64,000 nucleotides of DNA from Podospora bellae-mahoneyi (Eukaryota > Ascomycota > Sordariomycetes > Sordariales > Podosporaceae), in NCBI RefSeq assembly GCF_035222275.1, contig NC_085886.1, forward strand, positions 2,666,001 through 2,730,000. Reading direction: 5' to 3'. This document shows, piece after piece, positions 32,601 to 41,264 of this stretch. Made by a program: the position numbers and the translations under genes. Numbering within the stretch: position 1 is the stretch's first letter; the number at the start of each line of letters is the position of its first letter. Under the pieces are notes generated by a model, which was given only the letters and a program-made list of their open reading frames with translations, was not told the DNA's origin and did not search any database.

Positions 32601-35065
32601 ATATGGATGTGTCGAGCTTACTTGGGGATGGAAGGGTGAGTTTTTTTTTTTTTTTTATCTTGTTAGGATGATGTGAAGGGATGATTGCTAACTGTTGGTA
32701 GCCTGTTGAGCAAGTGATTGCCAGCCGATTTGTCGAGGTCAAGAGGCACAAACCGGCGGTTATCTTCATTCCTAATGTTGATCTCTGGTTCCGCAGCATA
32801 CCGGAGGTGGCTGTTGAGATGTTCAAAACTCTTATCATGCGCATCCCGCCGTCGGACCCGGTTCTGTTGTTGGGCACTGCCGAGTGCACTCCTGAGTTAC
32901 TTGATCCAGAGCTTTTGGTCAAGCTGTTTGGGTTCTCCAAGAAGAATCGGGCCGTGATTGAGCCTCCTGAGAGATCGTACCGCCTCGAGTTCTTTGAGAA
33001 CTTGCTTGTTCACCTGAGGAAGTCGCCGCACGAGTTCCCCGACCCTGCCAACCGCAAGAAGCGGGTTATTGAAGAGCTCCCTGTTGCCCCCCCTCCACCA
33101 CCGAGGACCCTCACCAAGGAAGAGATCAAGGCTCAGCGCAAGGCTGACTTGCACCACCTCAATCTTTTGAAAATGCGGTTGCAACCGATTATGGATCAGA
33201 TTCACCGCAAGTATCGGAAGTTTAGGCAGCCGGTCATTCCCCTTCAGCAGATTGCGTATCTGTTTGATGAGCAGGATCCCAACTTTGTCCGGCCTGATCT
33301 TGCCGAGGGCGAGCACAGGCCGTATGAGATTGCACGGGACAAGGAGGGCACTGAGGGCATCAGGGACACGGCCACGGGCAAGTTTTTTTACAATTTGGAG
33401 ACCACCACCATCGAGGAGAGGCTTGCCAATGGGTATTATGCCCGGCCGCATGATTTCTACAAGGACATCAACAGGCTTTATCTGGATGCGAAGAATATTG
33501 GTGACAAGGACAGGACACTCAAGGCCAATGAGCTGAGGACTAACGTCGAGGTGGATGTGCATGATATCAGCACCTCGCTGGCGAATCAGGGGATCAGGTT
33601 TGACGAGATTTACGAGAGGCAGCTGCAGAGGGTCAGGGAGGCGGAGGAGAAGGCTAGGAAGAGGAAGGTTGTTCACTCGGTTATTGATCTGATCCAGTCG
33701 GATATTCCGGGTGATGGGGATAGTGACTCTCAGGGGCCCGTGGGCATTGGTTTGCCGCTTTCGCGCAATGCGGGGACGACGGCGGCGAGGTTCCAGCCGA
33801 TTTTGAGTCCGCCTTCTAGGGGCCATGGGGATTCGACGCAGTCGAGGCCGTTGACGAACGGCACGCCGGCGTCGAAGGTGGGTGATGGGGATGTGCAGAT
33901 GGGTGGGATGGATGAGGATACTCAGCCATTGACTGGGAGGGATTTGATTTCGCCGCTGCAGTGGCCCATGCCTAGGAATGTTGGGGGTCCGCTGGGTGAT
34001 TCGGCGAGAGCAACGGCGGGGAATATGTCGCAGCGGTCTGCTATCACCTCTGTTCCGCCGGGTATGTCACCGTCGGCATTATTGAATGATGCTTCGACGA
34101 CCAAGACGTCGGACCAGTCGACAAACCACTCCAACAACTGGAGCACACAACACACCAACGGCACTACGGGGCAGAACAACCCTGACGAGACGTCCCAGCT
34201 GGAAGACACACAGTCTCAAAGCATCCACCCAAGCGGGTTCCTGGCTGGACAAAGCCACAGCCAAGGCTCATCATCAAGCAGCCAAGCCTGGGCGCACTCC
34301 CAGGCAGCGGGCATAGCACAAGGGATTCTCCAACCTAGGGGTGGCGTCCCGCAGGTCACAGCTCAACGAACGCCCTCCCATCCCTTGTCCAACGTCAACC
34401 GTGTCACCATTTCAGAACAAGGCTCCCCGACCTCGTCGCAAAAACCCGCGCCAAAGGCCGCGGCAGCACCTTTGGCAAACATCCTCAACGACGAGAATGC
34501 CTCCTCTAGCGGTGGCAAACCCTCCCAAAACACCCCCTCGACGACAACAACAACAACAACGACAACAACAACCACTTCCGGACCCCTTACCGTCATCTCG
34601 GGTGTTCCCACCCCGGGATCAAAGGGATCTCACCACTCATCTCAGCAACCTGTCCTGCACGAGGGTCGGCTGTCAGAATTTCTGGATATTCTGGCGGACA
34701 GGACAGCGGGGTGTTCGATTGAACAGCTGGAGCAGATTTACCGGGAGCTGATGGATGAGATTTGGCAGAGCAGGCACGACTGGAACAGGATGGCGGTGCT
34801 GAGCCGGGTGGCGGGGGTGTTTAATGATGCGATTGGGGATATCGAGTTTGTGCAGGGGGTTCTGGTGGAGGAGGAGAGGGATGAGGAGGAGGAGGAGGAG
34901 AAGAGGAAGGGGAAGGAGAAGGTTTTGGAGAGTGTGGAGGGCGGTGGGAGGCCAAGTCAGGGGAGTTCGCAAGGACGAGGGGGGGATGGGTTTTGGGCTG
35001 GGTTGGGGTTGGTGGGGAATACGCGGGGGGAGAAGGAGCAGGAGGGGTGGTTTTATTTGCGGTGA
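29603..35065 (+). CDS. YTA7: Bromodomain AAA+ ATPase, YTA7/ATAD2 family
   Basis: Two exons, 29603-32635 and 32702-35065, encode 1798 residues. The 66-nt intron contains a run of 17 T. The first 540 residues are a highly charged Glu/Asp/Arg-rich disordered region. The AAA module has Walker A GPPGTGKT (674-681) and Walker B FFDEID (about 738), followed by ATNRPDNIDPALRRPGRFDR. A second, degenerate AAA half and then a bromodomain (about 1150-1280, KMRLQPIMDQIHRKYRKF) follow. The C-terminal third is Ser/Gln/Thr-rich with an ACA-coded Thr run (34546-34573). In yeast, Yta7 is a chromatin-bound hexamer that handles H3/H4 and limits H3 gene transcription. It is a boundary factor. Confidence 0.95.
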
Positions 35066-36291
35066 ACTTTTTGTTAGGCAGGTTTTGTGTATTATGATGG
35101 GGGGGAATATGGGATGGGATGGGAAGCGTGGGTTTTTCTTTTTATGGTAGTTTGGTGGGGGTATAAAATTTGATCTTGTAGTGGTTAACGAGTGCATTGA
35201 GAAGAATTCAAAGAAAGGGGGGGGGTTGCTGTCATTGCTGTCGTTGTTGATGGGGATTGCTTCGGCGTTGGGGGCTTATCAAGTTTGTGTAGGTTATGTC
35301 AGTCAGGCAGGGGTGTATATTTTGGTCTCTTGGGACATTTTCTGTTAGGTTATTTAGAGAGAGAGAGAGAGTTGGGGGGGGGGAAATAAAAGAATCGATG
35401 AAATTGAGTTATGGTCTTTTGAGTCTGAGGTTTTGTGATTTTGCCTAAGCTATTGACCTTCTCCTTGGACAGCTGAAGTTCAACCTGGGGGGTGAAGGGG
35501 GGGGCGGGGGGGTGGTTGCTGTCGTGAAATGTGGATATTTTTGTCCACCGGAGGGCTGTCGTCGGTATCAGACCTTCCCAGAGGGAAGTCGGGAATGCAA
35601 TGCTGTAGCCGCTCAAAACTTGCTCGTGGAAATCCTTGAAATGACTTGAGGATCAAAAGCCCATGTATTACGGTCTGGTTCTATTGCGGGTTGTTTATGA
35701 AGAGAGACAGGGGGAGGGGAGTACAAGAGTTGAAAAGAAAGAAAACAAGATTAAGAGAACTTTGCCGAGTTTAAGGGTGTCATGGGCTTGCGTAAATAGA
35801 TAAGAAGTCTATCCTTGGTACCCAACGAAATAGAGACTGCGGTTGGGAACAAGGGCTGGGTTAACAGGTCTTGAGCCGATATTGAAGGTAGCCAACGGGC
35901 TTTTTTAGTATACGGTTCAGACTCTTGGAAATATGGTCAACATTGCTTTAAAAAAAAATAGGTAGTGAGAAGGGGCCTGTTAACCATCCCTTCTTCGCAA
36001 CCTCTCTACATTTCCATTCGCATACTAATAAATCAAGCCCACATCACAAACTCTCAACAAAACACATCACCCCCCACCCCCCATCTCATATCAACCCCTC
36101 TTACCGCCCACCTCTAGCTGTCGGAAGCCTATTGATGTTGTTGCACCGTGCTCTCGGTAGTTGATCTCGCCGCTGTACCTCGATAGGTAGCATCACCCAG
36201 AGCACTTAAAAATGGCACTATTTCTCGAGAGGGAATAGCAGACTGCTCGATTTAAACAATTGGTTCGGCTGGGGATGGGGTAGGTGAGGGT
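35066..36291. other. Gene-free stretch between YTA7 and copy F
   Basis: About 1.2 kb containing a (GA)n run (35356-35371), G-rich runs near 35215-35225 and 35376-35384, and a pyrimidine-rich stretch at 35990-36120. No gene recognised. Confidence 0.5.
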
Positions 36292-36940
36292 TTAATTGTG
36301 GGTGGACTGGACGGTGGTTGAGGTGGTTTTCGGGTGAGACTGGCTGTTGTTCAAGGTGGTCTTGGGGTCAGGCTGGACGGTGACCGAGGTGGTCTCGGGG
36401 CAAGACGGGGTGCTGTTAGGGGTGGCGGTTGTGTCGATGGTCAGGGTGAACGGGGGGGATCATTGGCGTGGGAGTTGACATGTCGGTTCTCGGGCTGAGT
36501 GTCGGGGTGGACGCGGTGGAGGTGGCCGGCGTGGGAATTGGACTTGATGTTGCGGTCGTGGTCGGTGTGCTGGCCTGGTTGCCAGTGAAAGGAGAGATAT
36601 TGGTGTTTGCAATCCGGGTGAGAGTCGAGGTGGAATCCTCTCCTGCTGTCGTGACAGCTGAGAAAGCCGGCTCAAACTTGTTGACCAGGTCTTCGAGTTG
36701 TTCAATGAGTTCTACTTGTCGTTTGATCTTTTGATGTAGCTTGGCGACTAAGAAGGGGTCGTTTAAGCCGCAGGTGTTGGCTTCATGTTCGGTCTTGGTG
36801 TTTTTCGCAGTCTCGTAGTGCTTGGTCCGCTCGATTGAATGTCCAGAGAAATCAAGCCAGTAGTGAGCCCAGGAATGGTAGAGATCAGCTTTTTTTTCGG
36901 TCTGAGTGCAAAGCGGGAGTCGATTGCGGTTTTCGGTCAT
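36292..36940 (-). CDS. Copy F: orphan family member with frameshift at a C7 run
   Basis: ATG 36940 opens MTENRNRLPLCTQTEKK, then the family motif LYHSWAHYWLDFSGHSIERT. A coil (KIKRQVELIEQLEDLVNKFE) and a Thr/Ser/Pro tail follow. The annotated frame stops at 36416. If the seven-C run (plus-strand G7 at 36452-36458) were six, the frame would continue as PPFTLTIDTTATPNSTPSC and on to a stop at 36292-36294 with the same Thr/Ser/Pro composition. The extension contains FTLTIDTT, which parallels LTLTITTPT in copy E. The longer frame is therefore probably ancestral. Whether the extra base is real or a sequencing slip cannot be told. Function unknown. Confidence 0.55.
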
Positions 36941-37626
36941 GAATTTACTCTATGTGGCATCGAAGTACCTTTGCAGGACTACGGAGGACAGGTAGTTCAT
37001 TGCCTCCGGTCCCATCCCCTGTCCCATCTTTCAATGACCGCGACAAGCGGTTTTTGGCATGATGGAGAAAGTGGTCAGCTTCCAGTAGTAAGGTATAAAG
37101 ACGAGTTCGATCGTGATGAAGCACAGGGGAAAGAGGAACAAGTGTAATGTTTTTGGTTGAGAAGTATAAATACCCTCTCAGGAGTTTTGGTGGGTCATTG
37201 ACACACCGGCGTTGCACCACTCCTAGCTGGCCACTGGACAACTTGCTGGAATTACATCATCCAGCGGACTCCCCTTTTGATAGGTAAAATAATGACACTT
37301 GATATTTAGTCTGAAGCCATTCAAAGATGGTCAAGAAGCCTTAAATGGGAGCTAGTAGGCACCAAAGGATACCCTAATCAACAGGCGGGATATAGTCCAC
37401 ACGCCAAAAAAAAAAAAAAAAGGCTTGAACGATAGTCAACAAACCTATTTCCTCACCAGAATGGTATAGGTCAACCGTCATCACACGTAACTGATTTTCA
37501 TGACTGGCTATTTTGTCTAGGACGTGAGAGTGGGAAGGCTGTCAAGCACCTGGTTGCTACAGCACTTCTCTGAAGACTTGGACACCAAAAGCACGGCACA
37601 GTCGAAGTAGGTAGACGACTTCCAAT

Positions 37627-37881
37627 TCATTCCCATACCAACCTGGAATTTTCGACTTTAAAATAATAGATACATGAAATACTCAGTCCCATACTCTCCT
37701 TCTTTAAGGTCCAACCTTTCGGTAAATGACAACTCGCCATCAGGTTCATGGCCAGGCCACCGCAGGTGAAACACCTGAGACCGTATCGTTTTGAAAAGGT
37801 GGTAGATCTAGGGCCTCCAGTGATTAGGTGCTCAAAGCAGCTCTCCAGCTTGATGGCATGATTGCGAAGAGGTTGTATCAT
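37627..37881 (-). CDS. Small Cys-containing open frame, doubtful
   Basis: An ATG-led 84-codon frame includes RYGLRCFTCGGLAMNLMASC, that is a C-x2-C with flanking Cys residues. This loosely recalls the C-x2-C clusters in copy H. There is no recognisable family, and the DNA around it is AT-rich and repeat-bearing. It may be a relic of the orphan family or chance. No introns or promoter signals support it. Confidence 0.2.
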   Translation of the reverse strand: MIQPLRNHAIKLESCFEHLITGGPRSTTFSKRYGLRCFTCGGLAMNLMASCHLPKGWTLKKESMGLSISCIYYFKVENSRLVWE

Positions 37882-38030
37882 ATGTCTTGTCCAGTCTCTC
37901 CTGTATGACTACCTACCTAGGTGCTGGGAATAATATACAAGAGTATAGAGAGTAAAGTATTCGCTGACAGGTTGCTCGGAAGTTGATTGTGTTCTAGTCT
38001 GATAACGGGACACACTGTGGGCTAAATAAA

Positions 38031-38335
38031 GGCATTATATTATACCTATCTTTTGAGGACTTGATATTTTGCCGCAGTCTCTATTCTTCTGTCTATGGCG
38101 TGCACGAGTTAAATTGTGCTCAGGATAACAGAGCGTTTGATTCAATGGGTGACAAGGTTGGGTTGTTTGCACGAGTTTCTAACCAGCGTTGAGTTTACCG
38201 TACTATGCTCACCTGGAGCGGGGTGAGGGTTAGAGTCAAAATCGTGGTGATATTTATACCATACCTATCTAAGCTTCCACTTTAGGGGTGTATCTCTCGG
38301 CAGCAATCTCCAGTCCTTTGTCTATAACGTGCCCA
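38031..38335. repeat. Diverged direct repeat pair in the 3' flank of copy G
   Basis: Segment 38031-38115 resembles 38247-38335. Both have an ATATTATACC-like start, CCTATCT, then CAGTCTCTATTCTTCTGTCT versus CAATCTCCAGTCCTTTGTCT, then TATGGCGTGC versus TATAACGTGC. The repeats lie about 215 bp apart in the same orientation. This is by-eye alignment with gaps, so the boundaries are approximate. Confidence 0.35.
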
Positions 38336-38483
38336 AACCTAACTGAGATTGCCATCCATGACAACATCCACACCAAACCAATATCTCCTACACAAAAAAA
38401 AACAAAAAGAAAAAAAAAAGAAAAAACCACATTCACAATCACTAACCAATCCTCCAAAAATGTCTCCATCCTTCTACCCTTCC

Positions 38484-39164
38484 TCAAGGACCCCAAGGCT
38501 GCCCAGAAGAAGCGGCTGGCTTCCCCTCCGCTAAGCCTTTAGTTCTGGGGGCATCATGAACCGACAAACCCGCCTCAGAAGCTGGACTTTCAGCTTTCAC
38601 TGTCAAATTCAGTGTGTTGATCTGTGTACCAACAGCCGAAATTCCACCTGTGATGGTGGAAGAAAAGTTGAAGGTGGGAGGCTTGTCCTGTTTACCGAGG
38701 TTTTTCGTATCCCTCAGCGAGTTTTGCATCCATTTGTTGAAATCTTGAATCGTCTTATTCAAGTTCTCCAGAGTCTTATTCAAGTCTACCATGGCCTCTT
38801 CGATGCTCTTATTGGGGTTCTCCACGTCCGTTCCACATCCCCCCATGTCCTCCTTGAGGGCTTCTGTGGCCTCGTAATTTTCTTCGAAGGGTCCACTGAC
38901 AGGAGTGGCTCTGTCTTCGAAGACGCCTCCATCTGAGGCCGGATTCTGCGACCAGTTGATGGCTTCCCCGCGCGCTTCAGCACATTGCTTGAACCAATTG
39001 GCCCAGTTCCACATCCTCAAGCCCACTTCATTGTGGGTTAAATCGATGCGTCTGGTGTACACCGCCCAGTTGATATCTCGGAACTGCGCTTCTAGGCGCT
39101 TGACGACGGCGGGATCAGAGGCGATCCTGGGCCGGTAGTAGGTCGTTGGCAAGTGGTTAGACAT
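38484..39164 (-). CDS. Copy G: intact orphan family member
   Basis: ATG 39164 (MSNHLPTTYYRPRIASDP) opens 226 residues with no interruption. The aromatic motif here is GLRMWNWANWFKQCAEARGE, more diverged than in other copies. A coil with Asn/Leu repeats follows (LNKTLENLNKTIQDFNKWMQ). A beta-like Thr/Asn-rich block (INTLNLTVKAES) occupies the position of LTLTITT in copy E. The C-terminus is Ala/Gly/Pro-rich. No signal peptide, membrane helix or enzyme motif is seen. The upstream DNA is a 16-bp minisatellite, so expression may vary with copy number (inference). Confidence 0.6.
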   Translation of the reverse strand: MSNHLPTTYYRPRIASDPAVVKRLEAQFRDINWAVYTRRIDLTHNEVGLRMWNWANWFKQCAEARGEAINWSQNPASDGGVFEDRATPVSGPFEENYEATEALKEDMGGCGTDVENPNKSIEEAMVDLNKTLENLNKTIQDFNKWMQNSLRDTKNLGKQDKPPTFNFSSTITGGISAVGTQINTLNLTVKAESPASEAGLSVHDAPRTKGLAEGKPAASSGQPWGP

Positions 39165-39235
39165 TTTGATGATTGAGTCCAATGGATGGTTTTTGCTGAG
39201 TCTCTGGAGTGGTGGTGACGACGAGGATGTGACGA

Positions 39236-39632
39236 GAGTGGTGAAGAGTGAGAGAGACGAAGAGTGAGAGAGACGAAGAGTGAGAGAGACGAAGAGTGAG
39301 AGAGACGAAGAGTGAGAGAGACGAAGAGTGAGAGAGGCGAAGAGTGAGAGAGACGAAGAGTGAGAGAGACGAAGAGTGAGAGAGACGAAGAGTGAGAGAG
39401 ACGAAGAGTGAGAGAGACGAAGAGTGAGAGAGACGAAGAGTGAGAGAGGCGAAGAGTGAGAGAGACGAAGAGTGAGAGAGACGAAGAGTGAGAGAGACGA
39501 AGAGTGAGAGAGACGAAGAGTGAGAGAGACGAAGAGTGAGAGAGGCGAAGAGTGAGAGAGACGAAGAGTGAGAGAGACGAAGAGTGAGAGAGACGAAGAG
39601 TGAGAGTGGCGAAGAGTGGGAGTGGTAAAGAG
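39236..39632. repeat. 16-bp minisatellite, about 24 copies
   Basis: Unit GAAGAGTGAGAGAGAC repeats head to tail for about 395 bp, nearly perfectly. A G variant (GAGAGGC) occurs at three units whose C lies at 39338, 39450 and 39546, that is 7 and 6 units apart, which suggests block duplication inside the array. The array sits 70-470 bp upstream of copy G's start codon. On the minus strand it is a pure CTC/GTC pyrimidine-rich repeat in the promoter or leader. The distal end decays into GAGTGGGAGTGG-like units to about 39650. Confidence 0.9.
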
Positions 39633-39799
39633 AGCGAGTGGCCCAGAGTGAGGCTGGTATTAATAGGTATACATAAATAACCTCACAAAATCATACTTTG
39701 AATAAAGAAAACCTTCCAAAGTCTAACCACCCTAAACAAAACTTAGATTACGCCTATCTGATTCACATCTTCCCATCAGGCCACGATCTCCTCCCATTT

Positions 39800-40045
39800 G
39801 CGGCTCAAATCAGCAGCCAAAGCCCCTTTTCCAAGCTCTCCGGCCAGCAAGCAAAACGTCATCTTGACTCTCACAACTCAGATCAACCCCCATGACAGCT
39901 TCGCCTCCACTTACCCAGCAAGACCCAGCAGCCAAAGCCTCCTTTTCCAAGCCCTCCAACCGGCAAAGCAAATGTTATCTTCACCCTCACAAACCCAAAT
40001 CAGCTGCCACGACAGCTTTGCCTCCACTTGTCCAGCAACCATCTT
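39800..40045 (+). repeat. Two-copy tandem duplication of about 120 bp
   Basis: Segment 39810-39920 and segment 39925-40040 share AGCAGCCAAAGCC, TTTTCCAAGC, CGACAGCTTTGCCTCCACTT (TGACAGCTTCGCCTCCACTT in copy 1) and CCAGCAA, in order. Non-ATG or short frames run through it but do not look coding. It lies between copy G's minisatellite and the 3' end of the next minus-strand gene. Confidence 0.55.
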
Positions 40046-40156
40046 TGCAATTCCCTCATCGCAAGCCATTGAGGTCCACACGGGGAGCCCTTCCTGGGAA
40101 ATCTCTCACCTGAACTTACCACTCACCACCTCCAACCTACCACGCCCCCCTCAACC

Positions 40157-40676
40157 CTAAGAACTCCACAGCAACCCCAACCCCTTCTTCCCCTCCTTCC
40201 CCTCCTCACCCTCCTTCTCCCCCCCCTGCCCAACAGCCCCCTTCAAATCATCAAACACCCCTCCCACCGCCCCCCAAATCCGTCCCTCGATCTTTTCCCC
40301 CAATTTCCCCCCCTCATGTCTGCCATCTTTCTGTTTTCCTCCCTCCAGCTCCGCCCCCTCCTCATCCTCCTCACTGGTGAGCTTAGGCCGCTTAACGTGT
40401 GCCTGGTCCAGCCCGGAAACTGTCTCTGGGGCTGAGGTCTCGGCTGGAGCAGAGGTTGTGGGGAGGGTGGTGGTTTGGTCGAGGGTGGAGTAGGGGGTGG
40501 TGATGGTGCGGGTGGAGGGTTGGTCGGGGGATGTGGTTGTGGTGGTGGGTTCGGTGGTGGAGGTGGTGGTGGTGTTAGGGAGGGAGGTGTGCTATTCTGT
40601 TAGCATATATCAACATGATTGGAAATAAACAACCTACCCCGGTGGGGTGCTCGTTGGGGCGAAAGTATTGAGACAT
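40157..40676 (-). CDS. Two-exon orphan gene with Thr-rich middle and acidic tail
   Basis: Exon 1 (40676-40638) encodes MSQYFRPNEHPTG and ends at a GTAGGT donor. Exon 2 (40591-40157) is entered at the acceptor AATAG and gives 157 residues in all. The sequence runs HTSLPNTTTTSTTEP, then a Thr/Pro/Ser region, then VKRPKLTSEEDEEGAELEGG, then an amphipathic GRIWGAVGGVFDDLKGAVG and a Lys/Glu/Gly tail to LLWSS. The chosen frame has no stop over 145 codons and a coherent composition. A TATATATAC element lies on the minus strand at about 40773-40783, 100 bp upstream. No family recognised; it shares location and Thr-rich style with copies F and G but not the aromatic motif. Confidence 0.6.
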
Positions 40677-41264
40677 CCTGAAGAACAGACTGGTGTAGCT
40701 CGGTGTTGAATGTGTATGATGGGATGAGATAGATAGGTAGGTGATGATGGGGTTCAAAGGACGAGGAGGAGGTATGGGAGTATATATACACCTTCTCACA
40801 CGATTCAAGGATGCCCAAAAAAAAGGCCCTTTCATTAATCATCCCAGAACCCGCTTTGTGTCCCGTTCACACAAAAGTCCCTTTGCGCTCCCATATTTGT
40901 GGGGTCTTATATTACATGTGTATGCATCTGTGACATACAGCATCACCTCCCCCCCCCCCTCCAAGCTCCCACACCAGACAACCCCTCTCGGTTGGAAGGA
41001 CAAAGTGTTTCCGGTATGAAACGAGCTGACCGCCTGATCAAAGTGTGATCGGGACCGGCCAGGTGGTACTGCCGTGTCTCCCAGAACACCGGATCATTCC
41101 ACACGGGCCGGCGATGGGAGCGAGCCCTCCTCAGCTGAGCCCGAACAAACCCGTAACATGTCTCTGACACACACAATCCACAGCCTTGAAACCGCCCTTG
41201 TCCGCCCCTCCCACGTAAGCTCTTACGTCCCCTCCCCAAAACAGGGCTCGCAACACCGTCTCTC
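40677..41264. other. Intergenic between the orphan gene and PEX8
   Basis: About 590 bp, holding the orphan gene's promoter with a TATA-like element and a C12 run (40949-40960). No further gene. Confidence 0.5.

Larger units (their letters stand above)
36941..38483. other. AT-richer gene-poor stretch between copies F and G
   Basis: About 1.5 kb. It contains TATTTATAC on the minus strand near 37165, a plausible TATA element for copy F. It also has a 16-17 A run (37406-37422) and two diverged direct repeats (38031-38115 and 38247-38335). Apart from the small Cys-containing frame noted separately, no gene is seen. Confidence 0.45.

Noticed and set aside
37388-37425. Possible retroposon tail at an A16 run
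   Set aside because: The run is short, and no element body or target-site duplication is visible around it.
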